Shown here piece by piece: positions 48,243-59,055 of a stretch of DNA of 64,000 bases. How positions within the stretch are numbered: position 1 is the first letter of the stretch; every line of letters begins with the position of its first letter. Both the position numbers and the translations under genes were made by a program. Under the pieces are notes generated by a model that did not search any database, was not told where the DNA came from, and saw only the letters and a list, made by a program, of their open reading frames with translations. The DNA is from Salvator merianae (Eukaryota; Chordata; Lepidosauria; Squamata; Teiidae), in contig QVOM02000034.1 of assembly GCA_003586115.2 (NCBI GenBank), forward strand, positions 145,144,517 through 145,208,516. The letters run 5' to 3'.

Positions 48243-49315
48243 AAATCACTGCACCTTTTGCTGATGACCCACTGCATCCATTTGGATCAAGCAGACCACT
48301 GATGTGGGACAATGGAGTAAGTGAAAAGCTGACTTCTGTTTGTCTGATGGGTACCAAGTTGGTGTATCCTGAGCTTCTGCTTGGATGAGCAAGAGTGAGG
48401 ATTTCAATCACATTCTATATACTCTTTTTTTGACCCCAGCCTGTGGTCTGCTCTTGGATGGTAGCAATCATTCCTAACTATTGTTTGATCTAACTCCATT
48501 CATTAGCTTGATCTAGCTAATTTCCCCTACCATTCTTTCCAGTCAAATAAAGTTAAACATAGTCTTAAATCTATCCCATTAAAAAAAGAGAGACTGATGT
48601 AAGCTGAAGTTGGATTATGGCCAAATTGCTCATGCACTAACCATGTGCTCTGTGATTATATATGCAGCGAATTTAATGGAGCTTATTCCCAGTAAGCATG
48701 CATGGATCTTAATAGCCTAATAACTGTACTATCATTATGCAGTCCCACATCCGGCTCTGATATTCATGCCAGTGCTAAACATAATGATGTATAACAATAG
48801 GTGTTTCCTGTAAAGAGCTTATAAATTGTATGTCACACTCTTCTGCTCCAAAAGACTATGATGTTTGTTGAAGACAAGATCAGACAGACTAGAGCATTAA
48901 AGATTGTGAGTTAAGATGGAAGTTTTGTGGAAACACCACTCAGCTTGCTGTCTGTGCATCTAATCTCCTGTAGACTTGTCTATATAAAAGTTATCTGTCA
49001 CCCTGCCATCACATTCATAACAATTGTTCTCTTCTTCTAAAGATTACTTTATACATTTCAGAAACAAAGCTTTTCTCATGCTGTGATGTTTCTGCAAATA
49101 TATCAGTGAGATGTGGCTTTGACTGCTTGTTTTAACAAAACCCAGAATTACAACAGGCAGACAAAGCTATTCAGATCATTCCAGATGCTTCTATTTACTT
49201 AATGAATGTTATGCACTAAAACCAGATATTAATGAAAAACAGTTTTATCGAGAAAATGTTTTAATCATAGTCAATACAATTTTCCAAAGGCAATTTCTTG
49301 CATTTTAGCACACTC
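48243..49315. other. AT-rich DNA with no recognised gene
   Basis: No coding, RNA or mobile feature was recognised. Confidence 0.5.
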
Positions 49316-49784
49316 AGGGCCCATTTATACTGTACACAGAGCCTGTTTGCATTGTATAAGGCCCAGCGTATGGCAGCCATCTGCACTATGAGGGCTGGAA
49401 CAGCCCCATACCGGGCCTCCAACACGAGTGCGCAGATGGCTAGCTGGACCACCATGACAGAGGTCGTGGCAATATCTGGCCATTGCCATAGCCATTGGGG
49501 ATGTGGTGCATGACTCTGCAACTGGAGCTGCAGCCACAACTGCAGCCATACTGTGCCACCCACCCCTCTTCTAGGTGCAAACACTGCTGACCTGGAGCAA
49601 TACAGCTGCTCCCAGTCAAGCTGTGGACAACAATTTCATTATCCATAGCTAGTAGCATCCAGGAATGGCTGTAGATGCTCCCTGACACTGGGGCCATGGG
49701 GCCGTGCAGATGCACTTACCTGGTGAGCCTCTGATTGCGCACTAAGGGTAAAGTGCAAACAGGGTGAAGTGTGAACAGGCCCAC
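49316..49784. repeat. Family Y repeat copy
   Basis: Left end CAGGGCCCATTTATACTG and right end GAAGTGTGAACAGGCCC are inverted relatives. The interior includes CTGGAGCAATACAGCTGCTC, AGTCAAGCTGTGGACAAC and CCACAGCTAGTAGCATCC. The 107-residue minus-strand frame and its overlapping partners are not protein-like. No duplication recognised. Confidence 0.55.
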
Positions 49785-49875
49785 AGTGTCATTTTGTTGT
49801 TTAGTATCTCACCTCTCTTGCTAGACAAGAACAGTTATGTTCCCTATCTGTTCCCAATCTACCATCAGTGTAGCG

Positions 49876-49980
49876 CAAGGGTGTTCATCCATGGTTCTCT
49901 AGATGTCTGGGAACTGCAGCTCCCATCATTTGGAAGTTATAGTTCAGGAATATCTAGAAGGCTGCAGTTGAATAGCTTTA
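49876..49980. mobile_element. Small hAT-like MITE (about 105 bp)
   Basis: CAAGGGTGTTCATCCATGG at the left. The two halves form a loose palindrome centred on GGGAACTGCAGCTCCCATC and GGAAGTTATAGTTCAGG, bracketed by CTCTAGATGTC and ATATCTAGAAGG. This is the layout of the widespread reptile MITE with a central ACAACTCCCATC motif. Flanks GTGTAGCG and GTATAGTG agree at 6 of 8 positions. An old copy. Confidence 0.5.
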
Positions 49981-49988
49981 GTATAGTG

Positions 49989-51321
49989 CAATGGAGCCTC
50001 TACCTGACAAGCAGGAAGAGAAAATAAAAGATGGACAAATAAGTCAATCAAGGCAGAAAGTTTCATTTTACTTGACTGCTCTCTTCTTCCCATGTGTGTG
50101 AGTGAAAATAACCACAAGAAAAGAAATGAAGATTTCTCCAAGTAAGCTATGTGGACAGAAAGTCCAGAGATCTTAGTAACAAGAGTCCAAAACCACTTAG
50201 AGCCAAGCTTTAATCTTGGAATAACAGCAGTAAACAAAACTGTCAAAGACTAGTTGGTAAATATATCCTTGGCAAGAAACAGGTAGGAAAAAGAATATCA
50301 CCTATACACTGAGGTCAAGAAGCTACTGGACGAACAGCTGGAAGCATGGATAAGGCCAGAAACAAAACAAGCAGCAGGGACTGTAAGCCAAGGTGTGAAC
50401 CAGGGAAAGCAAAGATGAAGAAAAACTTTCCGTATCAGCAAGACCTGATACAGATATACCCTTGATATTTCTAACCCTGAATATGTCTAATCACTAAGTT
50501 ATAACTGTCAATCCCATGGTGAGATAGCCAGTCAGCCTGTGAGTCACAGATTCCATCCATGGTCAATAGATTTTCAAGTAAGAATTTGCTGCTAGCTGAG
50601 AACTCTCCTGGGCAAAACAAACATAATAGTCCCATAGAAAGTTGTGGGGTTTCAAGGTGTAAGAGATCACCTAAACCCCAAATATCTGGCAACAGAGATG
50701 CAAGGGCCTCCCACGTAAGTGTTTTTCCATCAGAGAACTAGAGAATTCACTGTCATTTCAAGGAATGAAAATCACTGTTTTCCTAGAAAAGAACTGCATG
50801 GAGATAAGGACAGGCACTCAGCTTCCGCCCAGCTTCTGACTGAACTTCAAGTTGCTGGAGAAATGGGGCTGAATTTTGTAGTACGTCTGAGGCAGCAATG
50901 CAGTAGAGCTGGTAGAGTTTGCAACAAATGATACTTGAAAGAAGCAGGTGTGTTAAATCCATAAATGCAGTCTTTATAATTCAAGTTTGATTATATAAGA
51001 TCTAAAGGTTCAGAGCTGGAAGGAAGAGGGACACAAACACTATATTTGATGTTGTCTTAATGTTCTGGCTTTAAGCTACATGGTTACTAATTTCTACTTC
51101 TTATGGATGAAATCCAGCAAGTATTTGCACATGTTAAGAATTTTTGCAGGGTTATACGCTGGTTGACTCAGCTCTATAAAAATGATTTTATGCAAATTCT
51201 GTAACAAGTAGTAAGGCATTTTCAATTTTTCATACAGTAGGGTAATGCAAGGATCTAACATTTCTTCTGAAAGCAAAGTGCATCTCCTACACATAGACGG
51301 ATTGTTTGGTATCTAAATTGC
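49989..51321. other. No recognised gene
   Basis: Ordinary sequence with short open frames, nothing recognised. Confidence 0.5.
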
Positions 51322-51329
51322 TATGGCTT

Positions 51330-51761
51330 CAGTGGCGTAGCTACTTGTTCCGCCACCCGGGGCGGACCAAACGGCGGCAGCTGAGGAGGACGCCCCGCCC
51401 CGCCCTGCAGGACGCCCCGCCCTGCAGCTGCCTTCTCCCGCTGCCGCCTGATGATGGCCGCGCGCGCGCACGCTAGCAGGTAGGTGAGCGAGCGGCGAGC
51501 GAGCGGTGGGCGAGCGCGGCGAGCGAGCGGCGGGCGGGGCGAGCGCGGCGAGCAGCTGGCGGCGGGCGGGGCGAGCGCGGCGAGCAGCTGGCGGCGGGCG
51601 GGGCGAGCGCGGCGAGCGAGCGTACCGGTAAGCCAACTAAAGGCGAACCGGACGCAGGGCGGGCGGGAGGGCCCAGGTCAAAGGCGGCGGCCGCCGCCGC
51701 CCCCAAAAAGGCGCCACCCAGTGCGCACCGCCACCCGCGCCCCCCCCTTGCTACGCCAGTG
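51330..51761. mobile_element. GC-rich hAT element, F2 (432 bp)
   Basis: Starts CAGTGGCGTAGCTACTTG and ends CTTGCTACGCCAGTG, with inverted ends of about 14 bp. An exact 8-bp duplication TATGGCTT flanks it (51322-51329 and 51762-51769). The interior is extremely GC-rich and carries a 32-bp tandem repeat (51541-51572, 51573-51604, plus partial units on both sides). Open frames of about 100 residues on both strands, mostly Ala/Arg/Pro, are composition artefacts. No transposase. Confidence 0.92.
51541..51620. repeat. 32-bp GC-rich minisatellite inside a hAT element
   Basis: Two exact 32-bp units (51541-51572 and 51573-51604) begin GAGCGCGGCGAGCAGC. A partial unit follows and a degenerate one precedes them (about 51512-51540). 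It has no counterpart in the short F2 copy at 18859-19102. Confidence 0.85.
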
Positions 51762-51769
51762 TATGGCTT

Positions 51770-54692
51770 AGAACCACAGAGTGGTGTATCACAAAACCAT
51801 GCAACCTTTGTTTGAATAACCTGGTATCTGGATACAGAACCATGCTATAATTGAAGGCAGGCTGCTCTACTGACTGAACTATCAAATCACAAAGAAAACC
51901 CCTTTTCATTGTTTTGAAAAGCTCCAGAAAGTATTTTTGAAGTGCAGACTAGAAAAAGTTGAAGTTGTGCTTTCCGGGCAGGTGCAGAGGGCAGGAAGCA
52001 TGCAACACCAAGCGGTCAACAGATGGTGGGGTCAATGGGAGAGCAACACCAGGTGATCAGCAGATGGATAGGTTAGCAGCAGGGCAACATCACGTAGCTG
52101 GCACGTGGCAAAGGCAGCAGGAGTGTTCCAACACTTGCTTCTCTGCGTGACATTAATCATACCTGTTAGAACTGGTACACATCTTCCAAAAAAGGCATGG
52201 CAAAATTAGTGTTAAATTTAGTAAGCTACTTAGGTTTGTCAGAAGCAACTACTTTCCTGCTGCTCATTCTTCTGTGTTTTACAAAATCTTGCAGTGATGG
52301 ATTAATAAATTATGTAAAATCTTTGCAAAATAAAATATGAAAAAATCCAACAAACAAAAAAACAGGAAACAAGTAAAAAAACCTATAATTTGATTTGTCT
52401 GATGGCATTTTTGCCCAGATAACAACCAGCAACTGATTGAAGTTTTGAGTTAAATAACCTGAAAATAAAACTCATTAAAAGGTCCTTATCACATTGTGGT
52501 TGATTGTTTTCTTGGTGAGCAGTCACTGTGCTATGAAAATTGTAAGTCATGAACTCTTACTATAAAAGAAAGGGAGTTTCCTTTTTTATGCTCTTTAGTG
52601 TGCCCATTCCATAGGGTTTGTGAACATAAAGGCTTTGAACTTTGAGGGTAGATTGCACAAGAACCAGTATTGCTTGTCAAAATTTCCAGAATGCTACAAA
52701 ACATCTGTATGGAGACAGAACGGATCAATGCTTAAAGTTACTGAGCAGTGAGTTGCTTGTGTGCTTAATCTAGCCATGAGGATATAATCCTTCATTGCCC
52801 CCTCTAGTTTTTAAATCAATAAAGCTAAACTGTTTTGTTCCTATGCTTTTACTCACCTCTGAATATTTGAGGGCTTTATTTCTTTTTGAAATAAAATGCA
52901 TATATTTATTATATAGCCACTCTCTGGCCACAGTCATTTGTAAAGAGGTGTACATGTGTACATTGTAAACATGTATTATAAAATATGGTTCCATGTCCAC
53001 AATTCTTACCTAAAGTACCTAAACAATTCTGATATATGCAAAAAATTAAACCATCCTAAGAATCTCTGATCTTATAAAACACATTCCTACCTGATCTTGA
53101 CACAGAACTTCAGAGGCAGGGCTCCAGAGTAATGGAAATCAGTTCAAATCTACTCATCACTCTCATACTCCCATTTATGGCTTCTATACTTCCTATACCA
53201 CTTACCATTGCTATTCTATATCATGTCGTATTTTCTATCTTTGTAATGCTGTATTTATTGGCAGGATCCACACAGGAATAGGGGAAGAATTGTAATTGCG
53301 GTGCCTTCTCCCTTTCCCATTAACAGATTAGCACTATGTTTGTAGCACTGTTTGTAATGCTGAGGCCGCCGTCTGCATGCTTCTGCTCCCTGCTGTCAAT
53401 TTCACAGGCTGGTCTTTGGAACTGAAAGCATTGAAGCTGCTTTGAAGAGCTCTTCATCTGCAAAGAATGTCCCATGAGGGAATAGTGTCATCCAGATACT
53501 GCACCCTCATTGTGGATTAAAAATGTCATAAAGGTGCTGGGTGGATCCAGCTATTGCCACTTGCTTGCATGGACAAAAGATGAAGATGCAGTGGTGTATG
53601 TGTGCTGTGGCAGGTTTGGAACCTGGCTTTTAATAGATCACCTATCACCTTGGCACAATACTTGTTTATGATCCATGGACTGTCTAATATGGAAGCAGAT
53701 TCAGGCTGACAAAAATCCCTCAGTTCTTTTTTTTATTTTTTAAATGATCAACAGTATAATTACTGAACTGTAAGCACAATATTGGGTAATCATGGCATCT
53801 ATAAAGGGATACCTGCAGTTCCATTTTGCTAAGGTTCAGTTAAATTCCTAAGAGGTAAAATTACTTCATTAGCTCCAGGTTGAATAAGTCCTGTGACAAA
53901 TGCAAGACTCTTCTTATTATATCTAAACAGCTGGAAGAGTTAAATATAAAAGTTGATTTTACTTTTTCACTTCCATGACACCTACATATATCAGACAGGT
54001 CATATCTGTGACAGTTTGTCTAATTGGAAGTCAGCCATTAATTCAGACAGTGAATAACCAATTTGCATTTCTATCAAAAAGTAGCAAGAAGAAAATCCTA
54101 GAACACTGGCACCAATTTAACACTTCCTTTTGCTTCTGACCTCCTTTCCTCACATGTTGCCCTATTAGTCTTTTTCCTGTGGAAACTGGGCCAACAATCT
54201 GCATGCAGAGTGCTGCCCTCTGCTCAGTTGGGTTTCTTATTAACTAAATATGGCAAGTAAGAAACTTAATTATGTCTCATGGAATGGCTGTCACTTCCAA
54301 CATTTTTGTAAACAAACCAGAGACACTATAAAAATAGTAACCAAAATGTCTCAATCTATTTAATTGATATCTAAGAGAAGGACATAATGTCATTTAAATT
54401 ATGTTTGAATAATTGGAGAAAGTTCATCACTGGCTTGCCCAGGTAAGTGTCATTGCAATAAAAGCTTCAATTACCTGAAGGTTCTAATAAGATGTGCCAC
54501 CGTGGTAATTCATATATCAACTCCTAAAACCACATCAGTGCTCTTTATTTAAGCTTCTGAATTAGGACTGTTCAAGAAACCCTGTGCTGCTCAGGCAGCA
54601 TCGGTACACATTTTTAAAAAGTGTCTTAAAAGTGGTTTAGAGGTAGTAGCATGTGGGTGCTAGTGTTTCCATCCCACCACTAATCCACATTC
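51770..54692. other. AT-rich DNA with no recognised gene
   Basis: About 2.9 kb without a recognisable gene, RNA or bordered element. Scattered short frames only. Confidence 0.5.
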
Positions 54693-55045
54693 AGGGGCTG
54701 TTTGTACTGAGATGCTAGGGAGCATCTGTGCACTCACTAGGACAGTGCATCTGCACTCTGCAGTGGCCTTAGCATCTGGAGATGCTCCCAAACACTACTA
54801 GCCATAGACAGCTAAAGCAGTCTCAACAGCTTGACCAAGAGCAGCTGGAGTATTCCTGGTCAGAAGCTGCGTCCAGGTGCGAACACTGCAAAGCTGTGGT
54901 ACAGCATGGCTGTGGCTGCGCATTCACGTGCTTCATCCCTGGTCACCACAGTTGCTGTCATGATGGTCAGACCAGCATCCATACTGTGAATGCTGGAAGC
55001 CCAGTATGGGACTGTTCTAAGCTACAAAGTATGAACAGATCCTCA
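54693..55045. repeat. Family Y repeat copy
   Basis: Left end CAGGGGCTGTTTGTACTGAG and right end ACAAAGTATGAACAGATCC are inverted relatives. Contains CATCTGCACTCTGCAGTGGC, GACCAAGAGCAGCTGGAG and CAGCATCCATACTGTGAATG. The 92-residue frame inside is not protein-like. No clear duplication. Confidence 0.55.
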
Positions 55046-55074
55046 GATAATGCATTTTAGAAGTGCATTTTTTC

Positions 55075-55757
55075 TGGCCTTCAGTGTGGATTAAAGCACC
55101 AGCATGGGGACAATACCATCTCTAAGCTGCTTTTGAGGCACTTATTCATTGTTTGCTGATGCAGCCACAGTTTTGAAGGATTTTAGAAAGTCACACTGAT
55201 CAGAACCAAATATGTGTTGGACTTCTGGGACATTTATCAGGTTAGACAATTCCAGTTGGAACTGTTCTTACTGGAACAGTTCCCTCCTGAAGTGATCCAA
55301 CTGTCCCAAAAGAAGACCATCCACACTTGGGAAAGCTGTTCTGGAGCAGCCCCCACCCTGCTCCAAAGGCCACGGGAGCGTCAGAGCCTGCTGTGAGAGC
55401 TCCAATGACCAGGAACTGGAGCTCGGGGGGGGGGGCATTTCAGCAATACAGTTCAGCATATTACCGAAATGGATCCCTTGCTAAAGCAGAACAGGGAGTT
55501 CTGTGCCCTTCTACACATTGGTCTGGACCAGGTTTCTCACAAGTAGGACAGTAGTAGACTTTTTTAAAAGGTCTAGCAGTGCTCTGGTTTAAGTGGGCAT
55601 TTTGGACCAACTGTGCTACGCTTCATCAAATGTGAATGAAGCATGCTAGCAGGGTGTGTGACCTTTCTGGTCCACACCAGAGAGTGGAAGAGAGAGACCC
55701 AGAAAGGATCTGGACCTTGCTATACCAGAATACCAGTAAGTACAGAAAGGCCCCTGC
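55075..55757. repeat. Family X-like repeat with hairpins
   Basis: Right end CAGTAAGTACAGAAAGGCCCC is the family X terminus. Inside is a perfect 10-bp hairpin, 55258-55267 with 55274-55283, and GGTCTGGACCAGGTTTC. The left end is uncertain. A G-run lies at 55424-55434. Non-coding. Confidence 0.45.
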
Positions 55758-55869
55758 TTTTCATGGATCACTGTTGACTTGTAGATTTATTTATTTTCAA
55801 TGGATATGGATGAAAACATATGAATATGTACTTACTCACTGGAGCAGTCTCTCCTCTGATATTCATCAG

Positions 55870-56068
55870 CAATCTACATTCCTGACTTTCAGGGACTTAC
55901 TCAAGCCCTATCTTGTTACCCAGGCCTTCTTTTCTTTTCCTGATCAGATTTTAATAATTTTTGCATAGAATTGCTGGTTTTAGCTTTTTCAGTGATTTTT
56001 GTGAACTGCTTTGAGATGGTATTTTTAATAGAAAGCAGTATACAAATATTTTAAATAAATAAATAAAA
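55870..56068 (+). mobile_element. L2-type LINE 3' end
   Basis: A short decayed coding tail (STFLTFRDLLKPYLVTQAFF) is followed by the trailer GTGAACTGCTTTGAGATGG and GAAAGCAGTATACAAATATT, and then an (AAAT)n tail. This matches the L2-like layout GTGAACCGCCTTGAG...AAAGCGGTATATAAAT and lies on the plus strand, opposite to the L2-type copy at 28 kb. Confidence 0.65.
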
Positions 56069-56898
56069 TGAATCAATGGGTTTTCACTGTTTCACATACA
56101 GGTCATCTGGAGATCTATGCATTTATTACATACAGGTATGTCATACATTTATGCACATAACTATGTTTATCTGTACATGTTTAAAACATGCACATCTGGG
56201 TTGGGCATGACTGTATAGAATGGTCCTTATACATATTTCAGTTATGACTGGACTAAAAAAAAAAGAAGAAGCAAGAAATCTGTTTCATTTGCAGAACTGA
56301 AAATGTAAAATAAGTTTTTTTTTCTTACCATTTTTAAAATGATTTATTTGCAATATTCTGCACAACATGACTCAGGAAGAAATGTCACTAAAGTGCCATA
56401 TGCCGCTTTTTGCTTCCCAGTTTCCTAGGTAGGACTGGGATATTCCAGTGTGAAATTCCACCCCGCTTGACAGTTAATGCAAACCGTAATGGTTTAGAGA
56501 GACCTATGATCTCTTTCTATATAAGGCAGAATCTTACATTTGCTACCTATAAGGGAGTTAACCATTTTGTAACAATCAGAAAAATAACCTGCTTTATTGC
56601 TCACTTATCTTTGCAACCCAGTTATATTAGCCGTGACTTAGATCTTCAACTCAGGTGTCAGAGATACCTGTCTTATCTCTACCAGAATAGCTTCTTGAAA
56701 TAGAAGTCATAAGGATCAGACTTGATGCCCTATGCATGAATTGTGTATTCAGCTATTGAGTGACATCCCTAGAATAGAATATTAGATTTAATCTAAAATG
56801 ATTGTTACAGGAAATATTCAATGTTAGTTTCATAAAATAAACATTCTTAAACAAAAAATACAGAATGCTACATTTGAAGAGCAAACAAAACTGTACTC

Positions 56899-56933
<35 letters not shown>

Positions 56934-57228
56934 CTGCTTGCCTCCACTACTTTTAAGGTCTTGCCTAGACAACCTTGTAAGTCACAGGTAACATTTCAGT
57001 TAAAATTTAGAATGATATGCAGAGATTGATTGTGTTTCTGGACTACTTCAAGTCTGGAAAAGACTTAGAGCAACAGATTTGCTTAACTAAAACTTCATGT
57101 GTTTATAAACTAATGGATTGTTGAAGTTAAAACAGATCAGAAACTCCTTTAGTTTATTTGCTATTCTGATTCAAGATCTTTCTTCAACACCATAAACATA
57201 TTATCCATCCTGGGGTTCCAAGTGTTAG
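56069..57228. other. AT-rich DNA; (TG)n microsatellite
   Basis: A (TG)n run of about 30 bases lies at 56902-56931. A 97-residue plus-strand frame (56410-56703) shows no domain. Nothing else recognised. Confidence 0.5.
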
Positions 57229-57345
57229 TTTATTTATTTTTCATATCCTGTTACGTACCCAAAGATCTCAGGGAGGATTATCATAAAACCAACATAAAAC
57301 ACAGTTAAAAAGAACTGACAAAAACAACAACAATGCCTAAAAGGA
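57229..57345 (-). mobile_element. L2-type LINE 3'-end fragment
   Basis: TTTATTTATTTTTCATATCC followed by CCCAAAGATCTCAGGGAGG and CATAAAAC-rich sequence resembles the minus-strand tail at 27910-27990 (TTTATTT...CCCAAAGGTCTCAGATC). A short remnant. Confidence 0.5.
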
Positions 57346-57511
57346 AGAGGAGGTTGTTTCTTGGTTGCTTTATACCATCCATTTGGGGCTGATTTCTGGT
57401 AACTTACAGACAAATCTATGCAGTTTTCTTGGTAAATAGGCATGGTTTGCAATTAACTTCTTTCAGGACAATGCTGGTAATCAAACCTATGCCTGTAGAA
57501 CTACCTCTGAG

Positions 57512-58782
57512 TAGGGATGTGCACGAAATTTCGAAGCAACGAAATTTCGTACGAATTTCGTTGCTTCGCAACATTCGCATCGAATGCGAAGTGCCCTCCC
57601 TATCGCAAAAGCGAATAGCGAAAGTCACGGCGATTTTCGTCAATTTTCGTGACCTTCGCTACTCACCGCGAACGGCTATTTTTCGTCCTTTTTCACTGCG
57701 AAAACTGCGAAGCAACGAAGCTCGGTAGCTTCGTAGCCTCAAGTCTCTGCCTCTAGAGGTGGAAATTGTAATGCATCACATTAGGGAAGACGGTATTTTT
57801 TTAACTCTTCGCCTGCCTCGCAGCGATCGCACCGCATGAGGATGAGAAACTCAGACGGCTTGGAGTTAATAAAACTTCTTTGATGGTGTTATATAGTTCT
57901 TCGTTTTGAAACAGAGGGCAAGACGTGGTGTCATTTCACTGCTGCTCGGAAGTAGGGAGGGAGGGCAAGACGAGGCAACATTTCGCTGCTACTCGGAAGT
58001 AAGAAGGGAGGGCAAGACGAGGCGTCATTTCGCTGCTACTCGGAAGTAAGAAGGGAGGGCAAGATGAGGCAACATTTCGCTGCTACTCGGAAGTAAGAAG
58101 GGAGGGCAAGACGAGGCGTCATTTCGCTGCTGCTCGGAAGTAGGGAGTTATTTCATCCTGCGGCTGCCGCCAGTCTTCTAAATTATGCGCTGAGCTGAAG
58201 GCAATTGCTTCGTGCGTCGCTGACTAAGCCTGCCCGCCTCGTAGGTGAGGTAATAATTTCTGTGCCCCAAACGATCGGCACGGACGGCAGACAGCGACGA
58301 GTCGCGCCGAAAAGTTAAAGGGACAGAAATTAGCGCGCGTGCGCGCACAGACATGAGCGTCGAAAAGGCATCGAAAATGACAAAAAATCAAAGCGAAAAA
58401 AATTCCTTCGCTTCCTTTCACTTGCTTTCGAGCTGCAGTGAGGAACCCAAAACGTACCTTCGTTGCTTTGAATCCTGCTACAAACCGGCCGCCGGTAAAA
58501 AGTAAGCTCCGTGCAATTTTTACTTTTAACGAAGCAACTCCTTAAATTAGCAACGTGGACGGTCAAATATAGAAGGGAGAGGGCAGGGGGATATGCGGCA
58601 TTTGTTTTTCGCTACTTATTTCATTGATTTTCCACTTCCGGTTTTCGAAAATTTACGAAAATTTTCGCTGCGAAAACGAAAATCGCCATTTTCGCGACTT
58701 CCGTTTTCGTGCGAAAACGAAGCTACAAAGTTTCGATGCATTGCGAAACGAACAGAGAAAATTCATTTCGTGCACATCCCTA
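57512..58782 (-). mobile_element. Foldback hAT element, F1c (1271 bp)
   Basis: Starts TAGGGATGTGCACGAAATTT and ends TTTCGTGCACATCCCTA. An exact 8-bp duplication CCTCTGAG flanks it (57504-57511 and 58783-58790). A perfect 14-bp subterminal hairpin pairs 57532-57545 with 57555-57568. It is the reverse complement sibling of 45724-46791 and is longer mainly because of a 47-bp x 5 array. CpG is dense and well preserved. Frames shared with the sibling differ mostly at amino-acid-changing positions, so it is non-coding and non-autonomous. Confidence 0.94.
57914..58148. repeat. 47-bp x 5 tandem array
   Basis: Units start exactly every 47 bases at 57914, 57961, 58008, 58055 and 58102, each beginning GAGGGCAAGA and containing CTCGGAAGTA. 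Units 2 and 4 share GAGGCAACATTTCGC, while units 3 and 5 share GAGGCGTCATTTCGC. This suggests that a two-unit (94-bp) block was duplicated. The sibling element at 45724 has a single unit. Confidence 0.97.
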
Positions 58783-58790
58783 CCTCTGAG

Positions 58791-59055
58791 CTATGGCCAT
58801 TGTAACATCCCGCAAAGACTTATTATATCAAACAGTTTATAAATGCATTTTGGGGGAAGCATAAATCCTTGCAAAAAATAGCCTGGGTATTCTTAAATGT
58901 TTGGAAATCTTTTCTAATGGCTTACTGGCACTCTAGTGTTGGAGAAGCAAGACTTAACTTTACATCTCCAAAAATGCAAATTCTTCATAATGGCAATTTA
59001 TGGGAGCCTGAATTTCAGAATTTACAGTTGAGTATAATCATGATGCAGGACACTT
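58791..59055. other. No recognised gene
   Basis: Spacer without a recognised feature. Confidence 0.5.

Noticed and set aside
51313..51771. Ala/Arg/Pro-rich frames of about 77-107 residues on both strands and a CpG-island-like composition.
   Set aside because: They lie inside the GC-rich F2 hAT element, where stop codons are rare by composition; no domain is visible and the tandem repeat explains the sequence pattern.
57914..58148. A CRISPR-like array of regularly spaced repeats.
   Set aside because: The 47-bp units are contiguous with no unique spacers, lie within a eukaryotic transposon, and have no cas genes nearby.
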